Shown: in pieces, positions 32,565 through 42,347 of the stretch
How the letters are laid out: every line of letters starts with the position of its first letter
Position numbering within the stretch: position 1 is the stretch's first letter
Source of the DNA: a bacterium
GTDB lineage: Bacteria > Cyanobacteriota > Vampirovibrionia > Gastranaerophilales > Gastranaerophilaceae
Direction of reading: 5' to 3'
Length of the DNA: 54,168 bases
Assembly: GCA_017467605.1 (NCBI GenBank)
Contig: JAFUSQ010000030.1
Location: forward strand, 1-54,168
Notes under the pieces: model-generated
What the model was told of the DNA's origin: nothing
The model's database searches: none
The model's input: the letters and a program-made list of their open reading frames with translations, nothing else
Position numbers and translations under genes: made by a program

Positions 32565-34058
32565 TTAATATTCCTGCAACGGCGGAATTACAGCGTAATA
32601 GAATTCATTTTCAACACATTTATGCTTTTTGTTACAAATTTCATACTTATACTTTTCCGGAGTGATTTTGTAATCTTCAGGCAAAAGATAAATCAAATCT
32701 TTAACTCTGTCAATTAATTCTTCAGAATCCTTTGCTACAACCAAGGCACCGGATTTTAGGACGTCTTCATGGTCAATCCATGGATTTTTATGTCCAAAAG
32801 TTTCCAAAATTACCGTTTGGTGTTCCTTATGATAAAATTTGAATTGGAACACTAATTCCATATTTCCGCCAACATATTTTAAATCAGAAAAGTTTGATTT
32901 ATTACGCCAAATTGATGTAAAATCACGCATTACATCTTCTGTTGGAAAAGCAATAAAAGGTTTTGTCTCATAAATAGCAAAAGTCCATACTGCAATCGCT
33001 GAAACAATCATTGAGGCAAAAGCCCATTTTACAAAATAATTAAAGGTATCTTTTTCAAATTTAATCGGGAAAAAGTAAAACAGCATAATCCCTGCAAAAC
33101 CAACCATAATAGAGCCCCAAATACCGGGTACTCTGTTTCCGGTAAACATTGCCATAAGCCCTTGCGTTAAAATTGGCACAATCCCAACAATTAAAAGAAA
33201 TAACTTGTCAGATTTTTTACCATCTTTATTAATTGAGATATTTTTAGCCTTCAATGCAGTAATCAAATAAATACCAATACAAGCTCCAACTGCTAAAATT
33301 TGATCAGCAATGAATTTAACCGGATAAAATAAATGACTTAATTTAACCAAAATAGCCGGCAAATTATGAGTTTCAGATCCTGTTCTTTCAATCATATAAG
33401 CAAAAGAAAAGAAATCATTATTAAATAGCCAAATAACATGAGGCAATATAACAATCAAACCTGTTAAAATTGCCAAATACATACCTCTCTGTCTAAATTG
33501 TTTTCGCTCAGCAGCAAGTAAATAAACAAACATAGCAAAAAATAAAAATACAATTTGATATTTACCCAAAAACGCTAAGCCGGAACTTATACCAAATAAA
33601 ATCCAATCTTTTATACTATTATTTTTAAGTGATTTATAAAAATAATAAGTAACAATGGGCCATAGAGCCATTAAAAGGACATTACAATTATAACTGTTCA
33701 CATAAATATAGTACGTATAATAAAAGCAAGCCTCTAAAATCATTGCGGAGCATAAGGCTTTTTCTTCACTAACAAAAAATTTCGCCAGCTTGTAAATAAA
33801 AACAAAACCAACTAAAATGCACAACTGGCCAAATAAATAAACCGCATAATCAGAACCGCCTGTCAAATGATAAAATCCTGACATTAACCAACCGGATAAG
33901 GGCGGGTGCTTATTTGTACCAAAACTGATTAATTCACCCCAAGTGATAGCTTCCATTGAATCAATTGAAATAATGTTCCGCATCAATTGAATACACGCCC
34001 ATAAAAAAGCATTTATAATCAAAAATAAATAAAATATTTGTTTTTTAGTTAATTCCAA
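32565..34058 (-). CDS. GT39/ArnT-like membrane glycosyltransferase, 497 aa
   Basis: It is a polytopic membrane protein of the PMT_2/ArnT type that transfers a sugar from a lipid (polyprenyl phosphate) donor. The first periplasmic loop has the acidic motif SIDSMEAITWG followed by KHPPLSGW, typical of this family; about ten further hydrophobic segments follow, then a soluble C-terminal domain of about 120 residues. The start codon is TTG, eight bases after GAGG. It is the last gene of the surface-glycan locus. The acceptor is unknown. Confidence 0.82.
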   Translation of the reverse strand: MELTKKQIFYLFLIINAFLWACIQLMRNIISIDSMEAITWGELISFGTNKHPPLSGWLMSGFYHLTGGSDYAVYLFGQLCILVGFVFIYKLAKFFVSEEKALCSAMILEACFYYTYYIYVNSYNCNVLLMALWPIVTYYFYKSLKNNSIKDWILFGISSGLAFLGKYQIVFLFFAMFVYLLAAERKQFRQRGMYLAILTGLIVILPHVIWLFNNDFFSFAYMIERTGSETHNLPAILVKLSHLFYPVKFIADQILAVGACIGIYLITALKAKNISINKDGKKSDKLFLLIVGIVPILTQGLMAMFTGNRVPGIWGSIMVGFAGIMLFYFFPIKFEKDTFNYFVKWAFASMIVSAIAVWTFAIYETKPFIAFPTEDVMRDFTSIWRNKSNFSDLKYVGGNMELVFQFKFYHKEHQTVILETFGHKNPWIDHEDVLKSGALVVAKDSEELIDRVKDLIYLLPEDYKITPEKYKYEICNKKHKCVENEFYYAVIPPLQEY

Positions 34059-34082
34059 TTATTTAACCTCATTAAAGCGTAT

Positions 34083-35186
34083 TTACTGATTTTTTTTGTA
34101 TTTAAAATAATCTACACATGGTTTTTCTACAAAATGATATGTAAATATTCCAAATATAATAACGCATAAAAGCGTAAATTCAACATTTATTATCTGATGG
34201 GATAATACAAAATCAGGAAATCGCTTCCACACAAAGGCATTTATAATATTAAATACAAAAAATTGCATCATATAAATTGAATATGTATATTTTGCACAAA
34301 ATACACTCACATCACCAATTTTAGTATCATTTAATAATCTTGATATATAACCTTTGTTTAAAAGAAATAAAACAATAATAACGACAAAAGTAACAATATA
34401 TATCATATCATTACCATATTTTAATCTGCGAAGCATCAAATTATTTATGATAAAGAATAAACACATAAATTCTAAAACAGTCAATGCTATCTTTTGCAAT
34501 ACAGTTACAGACCATGCTCGTATTTTTTCTTCATTATTTCGGTACCAGTCACCTATAAAATAACCTATACCAATACCGCCCAAAGCCCTTAGTATTCCTA
34601 CATTAAATATATAATAGAAATTCTGGTCAGCACTATTTATCTTACCACCCTTTGCATGAATTAAAAACGCATAAGAAAAATAAACAACAATTGAAATAAA
34701 CAAGTCTACATTTTTCTTATTAAAATATTTTCGCAAATAGTAAAATAGTAGCAATACCCAAAACATCGAAGATACATACCAAAATACTCCAGCATTACTA
34801 ACTCCTTTTACCATAATCCAACCAGTACCGTTTAAACCGACAAGAGCCAATATTTTGTCGTACATATTAAATTTATATATACCAAACAAACTAGCAACAG
34901 TTGTTAAAAGCAGTAAAAATATTAACACAGGCCACAAACGTATTATCTTCTTCTTAACAAAGTCCCAAATCCCATATTTTGTATTTAGCTTCCATGCAAA
35001 AAATAATCCCGATAACATAAAAAACAAATCAACTGCCTTCTGTCCATTTGAAGTGGCATTATACATGTGTTGGTAAAAATGAATATCAGGGAAATAATTG
35101 CATAAAGTTTTATGAAAAAGATGTAGAAATAGAATTGCTACACAACCTATTACCCTTAATAATTCAATATTTTTAATTTTTTGCAT
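34083..35186 (-). CDS. acyltransferase family 3 membrane protein (OafA-like)
   Basis: The N-terminus IELLRVIGCVAILFLHLFH is the hallmark of acyltransferase-3 proteins, which O-acetylate or succinylate surface sugars; the conserved FFMLSGLFFAWK and the late YSIYMMQFFVF are also present. About ten membrane helices are visible in 367 aa. It overlaps the upstream cytidylyltransferase gene by 14 bases and has AGGGAT before the ATG. Confidence 0.88.
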   Translation of the reverse strand: MQKIKNIELLRVIGCVAILFLHLFHKTLCNYFPDIHFYQHMYNATSNGQKAVDLFFMLSGLFFAWKLNTKYGIWDFVKKKIIRLWPVLIFLLLLTTVASLFGIYKFNMYDKILALVGLNGTGWIMVKGVSNAGVFWYVSSMFWVLLLFYYLRKYFNKKNVDLFISIVVYFSYAFLIHAKGGKINSADQNFYYIFNVGILRALGGIGIGYFIGDWYRNNEEKIRAWSVTVLQKIALTVLEFMCLFFIINNLMLRRLKYGNDMIYIVTFVVIIVLFLLNKGYISRLLNDTKIGDVSVFCAKYTYSIYMMQFFVFNIINAFVWKRFPDFVLSHQIINVEFTLLCVIIFGIFTYHFVEKPCVDYFKYKKNQ

Positions 35187-35907
35187 GAAATATCCCTTCT
35201 TTTTCCATGCACATTGTACCGCAAATATATGCTTTAAAAAAGTCTATATCTTCTCTGGTCGTAATTTTTATATTTGTATGGCTCCCTTTTGAAAAATATA
35301 TTTCTCTATTCATTAAATACATTAGAGTTGTAGTGTGAGGTTCAACTTTATCAATCAAATCCTTTTCAATAGCCTCATCAAAAAGTTCTTTTATATATTT
35401 ATAACTAAAACATTGAGGAGCACCCATTTCAATAATACTGTCTCTATCAATCCATTTTGTTGATTTGTCGCCTTCATTAGATCCGTAAAGCAAATAACAA
35501 GGCTGTGATGATATAGCATTACCTTTTTCTTTTGCTACCCTTATCCCATCAGAAATAATATCACCCGTTACAAAAGGAGAAGCCGCCCAGTGTACAAGCA
35601 CTATATCATTATTGCTAATTTTATCTTCAAGATTATAAATTCCGTTTATCACGGAATGCTGGAAATCTTTACCGCCTTTTGTAATCCAATTAACTTTAGA
35701 AAGATTATATTTTTGAACAAGTTCTTTCATATAATCAATTTGAGGTTCAACACAAACAATTTCCACCGCATCAATTTCAGGGTGATTTTCAAAAGCTTCA
35801 ATTGTATAAACTATAATGGGCTTTCCAAAAACTTCAACAAACTGTTTCGGGATATCTGCTCCAACTCTTGAACCTATACCACCTGCAAGGATAACTGCTA
35901 CATTCAC
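35173..35907 (-). CDS. IspD/TarI-like cytidylyltransferase, 244 aa
   Basis: The N-terminal LAGGIGSRVGADIPKQFVEV is the CTP-binding loop of the IspD/TarI family, and the domain length fits. Because it overlaps the Lic fusion gene by four bases (ATGA) and lies with TagB/TagF-like genes, it more probably activates a polyol phosphate such as ribitol 5-phosphate than serves in isoprenoid synthesis. The alternative, housekeeping IspD, cannot be excluded by sequence reading alone. Confidence 0.8.
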   Translation of the reverse strand: MNVAVILAGGIGSRVGADIPKQFVEVFGKPIIVYTIEAFENHPEIDAVEIVCVEPQIDYMKELVQKYNLSKVNWITKGGKDFQHSVINGIYNLEDKISNNDIVLVHWAASPFVTGDIISDGIRVAKEKGNAISSQPCYLLYGSNEGDKSTKWIDRDSIIEMGAPQCFSYKYIKELFDEAIEKDLIDKVEPHTTTLMYLMNREIYFSKGSHTNIKITTREDIDFFKAYICGTMCMEKEGIFHAKN

Positions 35908-37520
35908 GATACAAGAACTCCTTCATAAGCTTTTATTGTTTCTTCGGAATATTTTAAACAACTTCTATAACAAGTAACGAAGAAGAATCCGTCATCTTCA
36001 CCGACACTTCCCTTGTATAAGCCCCAACAGAAATAATAAAATGCTGCCATAGAAATCCATGCTCTGAAATATCTCATTTCTTCAAATGAGGGCTTATGTT
36101 CGAGATATTCTTCTATATATTCATCAATCATATCTTCTTCAAAATGATATCTACCATAAAAACATGCCAAATCAAATGCAGGATCGTTAAGCCCTGAATA
36201 TTCCCAGTCTATAAGATAAAAATCATCATCTTTGGTAATTAAGAAATTCGGTTCGTAAACGTCGCAATGACACCAGGTTTTCTTTCTGTTTTTTGCGAAA
36301 TCATCATTTTGAATACATTCATAAACCTTTGTTACCCTTGCTAAAAGTTCTGCAAATTCTGTTTTTAAATCTCCTTTAGTCTTAGATGCAACCTCAATAA
36401 GCTTTAAGCCTTCTTGAACAGGATTGAAATCTCTAATTAAAAGTCTTGCTCCTGATACATCAGTATTATGCACTTTTCTCAAATATTTTAACGCAAGTGA
36501 ACGCTGATGCTTATTATTTTTAAAATCACATGGCACAAGGTTTTCAACCAAATGAGAAATTTTAAATCCATCATCACCCATTTTTATAAACGAATTATCA
36601 ACTCCGATTTCTTTTGCTAAATATTGAGAAAACATTTCAGTTTTTCTTTGTACAAGATACCCTGAAGTCGCGCCGGGGTGACGATAAACATATTTATAAC
36701 CTTTTACTTCAAACTTAAAAGAAACATTTGTAAGACCGGCACTGATAGTTTCAATTTTTCTTATTTCTTCCGGTTCGCAATCAAGAGTATCACAAATGTT
36801 ATGAATGATTTTAGAATCCATGTTCAGTAAAAATTCCGCGTCAAACCTCATCAAATCTTCAACACAGTCAAATTCAAATCCTAAATATCTGTTATATTCT
36901 CTGGCATATAGAGGCAAATCTGACATATGTTTTGCCCAGAACTCTTCCCAGAACATATTTCCAACCCCAAAATCATTTATTTCATTATCCAAGAATTCCA
37001 CAAACTTGCGAGAAGTATCTACGTTAAAATAAGCATGCCCAACCATAGCAAGTCCGCCCAACCCGCCTGCTGAAAAATCGGTAATAATATTATTTTCGTC
37101 ACATTTAACAGCAAACTCGTTAAATTTATGAGGAATATTCATACACGCTCTATATGAAATATTATTGTCATTATTATCGACAAAAGGATTATGTACAAAA
37201 TATTGATCGGCACACACAATAAAAGTATTACCCAAATATTCTCTTGCATCATACAATGACATAATATTGCCTTTAGTTGCAAAAGTATTATTCGGAATTA
37301 ATTTAACCCCACTGAATTTTTCTTCAAGATAGAAGAATTTTTCTTTCATATAACCGACAACGATATAAATATCATTAATCCCGGCAGCATTTAATTGTCT
37401 TATCTGCCTTTCAACAAGTATTTCACCCCTAACACAAAACAAACCTTTCGGTTTTTCATATATAAACGGTGCAAAACTTGATGATCTACCTGCTGCAAGT
37501 ATTATCGCATTTTTCTTCAT
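35904..37520 (-). CDS. fused phosphocholine cytidylyltransferase and choline kinase (LicC-LicA type)
   Basis: Residues 1 to about 235 form a nucleotidyltransferase with LAAGRSSSFAP, KPKGLFCVRGE and ERQIRQLNAAGINDIYIVVG, as in LicC, which makes CDP-choline. Residues about 240-538 form a choline/ethanolamine-type kinase with the catalytic loop HCDVYEPNF and the metal-binding IDWEYSGLNDPAFDLACF. Together they convert choline to CDP-choline, the donor for LicD enzymes. Ethanolamine is a possible alternative substrate. No LicB-type choline importer is in the window. AAGGAG precedes the ATG. No tetranucleotide repeats are seen at the 5' end. Confidence 0.85.
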   Translation of the reverse strand: MKKNAIILAAGRSSSFAPFIYEKPKGLFCVRGEILVERQIRQLNAAGINDIYIVVGYMKEKFFYLEEKFSGVKLIPNNTFATKGNIMSLYDAREYLGNTFIVCADQYFVHNPFVDNNDNNISYRACMNIPHKFNEFAVKCDENNIITDFSAGGLGGLAMVGHAYFNVDTSRKFVEFLDNEINDFGVGNMFWEEFWAKHMSDLPLYAREYNRYLGFEFDCVEDLMRFDAEFLLNMDSKIIHNICDTLDCEPEEIRKIETISAGLTNVSFKFEVKGYKYVYRHPGATSGYLVQRKTEMFSQYLAKEIGVDNSFIKMGDDGFKISHLVENLVPCDFKNNKHQRSLALKYLRKVHNTDVSGARLLIRDFNPVQEGLKLIEVASKTKGDLKTEFAELLARVTKVYECIQNDDFAKNRKKTWCHCDVYEPNFLITKDDDFYLIDWEYSGLNDPAFDLACFYGRYHFEEDMIDEYIEEYLEHKPSFEEMRYFRAWISMAAFYYFCWGLYKGSVGEDDGFFFVTCYRSCLKYSEETIKAYEGVLVS

Positions 37521-37545
37521 TTTATACTCCTTTGATATTGTAAAT

Positions 37546-38862
37546 TTATAAATTCTTCATAACATCATAAATTCTCTCGCAAGAATTAAAATCTCTATAC
37601 TTATGAATTAATGGCAGCAATCTTTCGCGTTCAGCTCTTTGACTATCATTATATAAACCATCAATAACTTCTTTTTCCAAATTCTTATAAGTAACAACTT
37701 TTGGACCTAGCATAAGCATTTCAAAATTATCTTCTAAAGTCATACCTTTATGTTTGCCATAATCCTCGGCAAGACTGTTTATCCAAACAACAGGTCTGTT
37801 AAGATACAAATAATCCAACGGAGCAGAAGAATAATCAGAAATCATTAAATCAATAAACTTATAAATAGTATAGAAGCGTACATCCTTTTCAACCAAATCG
37901 TCATTGTAAATAATTTTAAAATTATCAGAAGAAGGTATTACTTCCGGGTGTTTTCTATAGAAAAACTCGTCCATAGGGTGTGGCTTCATGATAAAAAGAA
38001 TATTATTATCTTCTATTGTCCGAATAAAACTTTCTTCATTAAAATCATCTAAATAAAAAATATTATTAAACTCTTTTGAAATTTGAGTATTCTTTTGAGT
38101 TTTTGCAGACATTTTCCAGGTCGGAGCATAGAAAACCACTTTGGAATACTTATCAATATTAAACCATTCTTTGATTTTTTTATCATCAGAAGTATCTGCA
38201 ATCAAATCAGTTATCGCCTCTCCAGTAATAAAAACACGATTATAATCAGTTTTAAATGCACAAGCCATACTTATCTTAAAAATATCAGATGTAACAAAAA
38301 AATATGCATACTTCGACATTAAGTTATAATAACTTGTCTTTGCCTTACCATGGTGCCCGCATTGTATTAATCCAACTCTTTTGATTGGCATTCCATGCCA
38401 CAAAAAGACATATTTATGCCTGTTAGATTTAAAAAATTTTAATGTACCGTTGCAATTTGTAGCAACAACATATTTTGAGGTAATACAATCCCAAGCCCCT
38501 CTTAAATTGTATAAGTATCTTAATTCTTTATAACGAGTTCCTAAATTCTCTCTATTTAAAAGAATGACAATCTCATAATCATCAGGATAATTCTTCTTTA
38601 AATATTCATAATATATAGCACTCTTAGCCATTTGATTATAATCCATAGAAAAAACTATTTTATTTTGCTTTTTAGGAACAATCAAATCCAAAAATCTTAT
38701 TATTGGAGCTAATTCGTTTATTATTGACTTTGCAAAAAGAATATTAAACGGAAATATTCGTATTATTTTTTTATATACTTCAGATTTTAAGGAAATTTTA
38801 ATAAATAAGAACTTTATAATTACTCTTTTTCGTTTTTTATCTTTTTTTATAAAACTGAGCAT
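37546..38862 (-). CDS. TagB/TagF-like CDP-glycerol (polyol) phosphotransferase, 438 aa
   Basis: The C-terminal glycerophosphotransferase domain shows FLWHGMPIKRVG, VVFYAPTWK, FIMKPHPMDEFF and MISDYSSAPLDYLYLNRPV, the conserved sequence of TagB/TagF and SacB-like polymerases that build teichoic acid-like polyol-phosphate chains. The start is the ATG at 38862, directly after GGAGG; a TTG 24 bases upstream would contain that site. The N-terminal RVIIKFLFIKISLK resembles short basic-hydrophobic motifs in the LicD proteins and may attach it to the membrane. Confidence 0.85.
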   Translation of the reverse strand: MLSFIKKDKKRKRVIIKFLFIKISLKSEVYKKIIRIFPFNILFAKSIINELAPIIRFLDLIVPKKQNKIVFSMDYNQMAKSAIYYEYLKKNYPDDYEIVILLNRENLGTRYKELRYLYNLRGAWDCITSKYVVATNCNGTLKFFKSNRHKYVFLWHGMPIKRVGLIQCGHHGKAKTSYYNLMSKYAYFFVTSDIFKISMACAFKTDYNRVFITGEAITDLIADTSDDKKIKEWFNIDKYSKVVFYAPTWKMSAKTQKNTQISKEFNNIFYLDDFNEESFIRTIEDNNILFIMKPHPMDEFFYRKHPEVIPSSDNFKIIYNDDLVEKDVRFYTIYKFIDLMISDYSSAPLDYLYLNRPVVWINSLAEDYGKHKGMTLEDNFEMLMLGPKVVTYKNLEKEVIDGLYNDSQRAERERLLPLIHKYRDFNSCERIYDVMKNL

Positions 38863-39017
38863 TCTATCCTCCAAAATATCATACAAAACATACTTATGTG
38901 GTTCATTTTACATAAAGTTCTAATAAATTTGCAAGGTTTTGATCAAGAAGTTGCAATTTCTTTACATTATCGTATTTATCGTTATTCTTTCGTCTTTAAC
39001 ATTGTAAATTGATTGTT

Positions 39018-40088
39018 TTACAAGGTAATTCTATCGTTATTAAATTTCGACAACAAATTGTCTAAATATTGCTCTTTTGCTTTTAATTCTTCTATAAATT
39101 CAGGGGTTTGTAATCTGAGAGTTAAGCCATGATTACAAACTGCTGAAAATGGAGGGAACTCCATAATATCACCATATATACCGTCCAAACATTTTTCAAG
39201 AAAATTCGGAATATCATTCGGCACAGCGATAGTAATATCCTCAAACTGAGATTTGCCGAGCGGGAATAAATACTCAGTTTTATGGATACTTTGTCTTTTC
39301 CCGCGTGCCATAGTATCTATCCCGCGGAAAACATAATTCCCTTCACAGTCGGATATTTTCAAAACTTTCCCGACTTTATCCCGCATAAAATCTGCAAAGT
39401 GATTATCTATGTAATCTGTTATATCCTCAGTCATTTCCTTTGGTAGATTAGAATAAAACTCATTTCGTAAATTTAATAAAATCTCACTTATCTCATTTTC
39501 GGAATAATTCTCATTCTTAATAAAATCATTTGGAAAGACATCTACATAAAAGAATTTATAATCCTTATCTATCATTCTCAAAAGGTGAGAACGATTATAT
39601 CCGCCAACTGCAGCCATTATATCAGTACCTTCAAAAAATTCCGATAAAACCTGTTTGGCTTTAAGATAATCTGTTCTTCTTACACTGATATCAATATCAT
39701 CGTCCCAAGGAATAAACCCCTTATGCCTATAAGCACCAAGTAATGTTCCGTAATCCAGCCAATATTTAATTCCATGTTTTTCAAATATTTTAATTACGAG
39801 CTTTAAACCTTTTAACCTGACCATTTGTAAAAGTCTAAAGTTCCCTTTTGCAGGTTTGCATTTTGTAATATCACTTGTTGCCACAATCATATTTCTCAAT
39901 TGGCTGACATATGATGTTAATCTGACATTTTCCTTTGATAATTTTTCTATTGATTTCTTACTTTTCTTAAAACATTTATTTATTCTACAAATATCTTTTT
40001 TCAGATTTGCAATTTGTTTTTTATTGTTTACAAATTTAATTTTAATACCCAAAATTGTGACTACCTTATGAATACCAACATTTGTCAC
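39018..40088 (-). CDS. LicD-family phosphotransferase, third tandem copy
   Basis: LicD proteins transfer phosphocholine from CDP-choline to cell-surface glycans. The core here is IKYWLDYGTLLGAYRHKGFI then PWDDDIDISV, with an intact DDDID metal site. The N-terminus has a coiled-coil stretch and VTILGIKIKF. The start is odd: the first usable codon is GTG at 40088, with no ribosome site, and the four codons before it (N-I-F-S) still match the first copy but are preceded by an in-frame stop. The real N-terminus seems to have been lost, and expression may depend on reinitiation from the gene upstream. Confidence 0.85.
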   Translation of the reverse strand: MTNVGIHKVVTILGIKIKFVNNKKQIANLKKDICRINKCFKKSKKSIEKLSKENVRLTSYVSQLRNMIVATSDITKCKPAKGNFRLLQMVRLKGLKLVIKIFEKHGIKYWLDYGTLLGAYRHKGFIPWDDDIDISVRRTDYLKAKQVLSEFFEGTDIMAAVGGYNRSHLLRMIDKDYKFFYVDVFPNDFIKNENYSENEISEILLNLRNEFYSNLPKEMTEDITDYIDNHFADFMRDKVGKVLKISDCEGNYVFRGIDTMARGKRQSIHKTEYLFPLGKSQFEDITIAVPNDIPNFLEKCLDGIYGDIMEFPPFSAVCNHGLTLRLQTPEFIEELKAKEQYLDNLLSKFNNDRITL

Positions 40089-40124
40089 GGAAAAAATATT
40101 CTATAATAACATTTTAAAATTCAT

Positions 40125-41177
40125 CTATTTTATCTCACTTTTACTAAGTAGTTCATCTAAAAACTTATTTAAATCTTTCAATTTTTCTATAAAATTGCCA
40201 CCATTGGCACACTTTTTGAAATCATTTTGATGTTTTAATGCACTATAACTTGTCGGAAATGTCATTAAATCCCCGTAAATTCCGTCCTCACATTCATGCA
40301 GCCATTCTTCAAGTTTGTTTGGAATATTTACTTCAATACCTTCCCAAACACCTTTTTGAAGCGGATAAAGATTTTCCAATAAATGAATTGACGGCTTTTT
40401 ATTGGCAGTAGCGGAATCTATACCTCTGAACAACCATTTTTCGTCACCTTCATCAGCTTGCATTCCGGCATATTTTTGCATTCTTTCCAATTCCGGTATC
40501 AAATCCCAAATTGAAATCGCACCGTTTTCTAACTTATCAAAATATTTTTCATAAAAATCAGTTCTGACACTTGCCCATTTTTTATGCAAATCTTTTTTGG
40601 ACAATTCAGGATTGTTGCATGTGTCAAACGGAAATATGTCGAGATAAGTCAACAATCCACCTTTATCCGCGACTTTCATAAAATGCGCTCTGCCTTTTTC
40701 TCCGACAGAAAGAGTCATGTTATACTTAGGCAATTCTTCTTTCAGAATTTCATACAAACGCATATAATCAGTTCGTCTGCATGTAACATCAACATCTGTA
40801 TCCCAAGGAATAAAACCTTTATGTCTATAAACTCCAAGCAATGAACCAAAATCAATCCACCATTCAATGTTGTACTTTTCAAAAATTGGAATAAGCAGCT
40901 TTAATGCCTTAGCTCTTACATCTTGTAATAATCGAACATTGCCTGTTGCGGGCTTGCATTTGGTAATATCACAAGCCGTATCAAGGAAAAATTTCAATTG
41001 TGCCTGATACGCTATAGACTTGTCCATTTTGAGTTTTAAATCTGTCATTTCCTTCATTAATAGTCCGACATCAGGATCAACAGCTCTCTTAAAAGACATT
41101 TTTATACCAAAGATTTTTACAATTTTTCTCCTCTGACCTTTTTTATCAATTATATTTTCAATAGAATACAAACCCAT
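40125..41177 (-). CDS. LicD-family phosphotransferase, second tandem copy
   Basis: The family core reads EWWIDFGSLLGVYRHKGFIP then WDTDVDVTCRRTDYM, so the usual DDDID site is DTDVD: one acidic residue is Thr. This may alter metal binding or specificity. It shares DITKCKPATGNVRLLQ with its neighbours and so comes from a tandem duplication. GGAGG precedes the ATG; the start overlaps the previous stop by one base (TAATG). Confidence 0.85.
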   Translation of the reverse strand: MGLYSIENIIDKKGQRRKIVKIFGIKMSFKRAVDPDVGLLMKEMTDLKLKMDKSIAYQAQLKFFLDTACDITKCKPATGNVRLLQDVRAKALKLLIPIFEKYNIEWWIDFGSLLGVYRHKGFIPWDTDVDVTCRRTDYMRLYEILKEELPKYNMTLSVGEKGRAHFMKVADKGGLLTYLDIFPFDTCNNPELSKKDLHKKWASVRTDFYEKYFDKLENGAISIWDLIPELERMQKYAGMQADEGDEKWLFRGIDSATANKKPSIHLLENLYPLQKGVWEGIEVNIPNKLEEWLHECEDGIYGDLMTFPTSYSALKHQNDFKKCANGGNFIEKLKDLNKFLDELLSKSEIK

Positions 41178-42169
41178 TATTTAACCTCCAATTTAGTAAG
41201 CATTTCGTCCCAGAATTTGTCTTTTTCTTGAAGCATTTTAACGAACTCAGGATTTTTACACATTTGAGGCCCTGCATGATTGAATGTTGCAGATAATCCC
41301 GGGAATTGCATATAATCGCCGTAATTTTTAATTTCTCTCAAATATTTATCCCAGTCATTGGGAACATTCATCATAACACCTTCCCATTCAAGCTTGCCTA
41401 ACGGGAATACGTATTCATACTTGTGATGATCAATTTGCCACTGATTTGATAATGAATCAGCCCCCCTAAAAACATATTTATCAGACTGTCCTTCAACTTT
41501 TATCTTGTGCTTTTTATACAAATCTTCCAAATAAGGCAGCGTTTGAGCTGCATCATAATCAAGCTTATAAGTCACTCTTAACGGATATTTCTTGAAAAAT
41601 TCTTTTTTAAGTTTATCAACTTCTTCTTGCAGTTCTTCTGCATTATATTCTCCCTGCGAAGTATCAAACGGAATAAAATCAACATAATAGAAGGATAAAT
41701 CTTTTTCTATAATTCTTAAAAGATTAGAACGCGGGCCTTTGCCTATTTCCATAGTAATACTTGTACCTTCCAGTTCTTTTTCTAATAAGTTTTTAACTTT
41801 CAGATAATCTTCTCTTGCTACTGCAACATCAATATCATCGTCCCAAGGAATAAAACCCTTATGACGAACTGCACCCAGCAAAGTTCCGCAATCTAACCAG
41901 TATTTAATGTCATTTTTTTCAAAAATTTTAACTGCCCAAATTAAAGATTTTGCCCTGACTTGCTGCAAAAGACGGAAATTGCCGGTTGCAGGTTTGCATT
42001 GTGTTATATCAACGCAAGAGTCTAATATATGTTTTAATTGTTCGCAATAAATAATGGCTTTGCTTGGTCCGGCAGAACGCAAACGCATTTTTAATTTTAA
42101 GCCTAAAACTGTCAAAATCTTATGTTTTCCAACATTAGTCAATGAAAATATATTTTCAAAACAAGACAT
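41177..42169 (-). CDS. LicD-family phosphotransferase, first tandem copy
   Basis: The core IKYWLDCGTLLGAVRHKGFI followed by PWDDDIDVAVAR is a complete LicD metal site. The N-terminus NVGKHKILTVLGLKLKMR is basic and hydrophobic. It is the first gene of a three-licD run with AAAGAGG before the ATG, and the likely promoter lies in the 178-bp region upstream. Predicted role: addition of phosphocholine or a similar group to the surface glycan. Confidence 0.88.
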   Translation of the reverse strand: MSCFENIFSLTNVGKHKILTVLGLKLKMRLRSAGPSKAIIYCEQLKHILDSCVDITQCKPATGNFRLLQQVRAKSLIWAVKIFEKNDIKYWLDCGTLLGAVRHKGFIPWDDDIDVAVAREDYLKVKNLLEKELEGTSITMEIGKGPRSNLLRIIEKDLSFYYVDFIPFDTSQGEYNAEELQEEVDKLKKEFFKKYPLRVTYKLDYDAAQTLPYLEDLYKKHKIKVEGQSDKYVFRGADSLSNQWQIDHHKYEYVFPLGKLEWEGVMMNVPNDWDKYLREIKNYGDYMQFPGLSATFNHAGPQMCKNPEFVKMLQEKDKFWDEMLTKLEVK

Positions 42170-42347
42170 CTCTACCTCTTTCTTATTCTTAATTTACACG
42201 CACATATCATAAGTTTAATTTTCAAATAACTTAATTTATCTTAGGAATCATACACAACTATCCCTTTCAGACAGTTATAACACCATATAAGTTATTCTGC
42301 TATAAACTTATAAGTACGCATAAAGTGAATATTTTAGTTTAAGATGA
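42170..42347. other. 178-bp intergenic region in the glycan locus
   Basis: No gene is seen. It contains the palindrome ACTTATAAGT near 42308 and several AT-rich hexamers, but no single convincing promoter could be chosen. It separates the licD run from the gatD-gatZ run on the same strand. Confidence 0.4.

Noticed and set aside
37480-37560. Phase-variable tetranucleotide repeats at the start of the Lic gene, as in Haemophilus
   Set aside because: No tandem short repeat or long homopolymer lies in or before the 5' end.
40101-40103. A longer LicD copy three reading upstream of GTG
   Set aside because: The in-frame TAG at this place blocks any extension, although similarity to copy one continues up to it.
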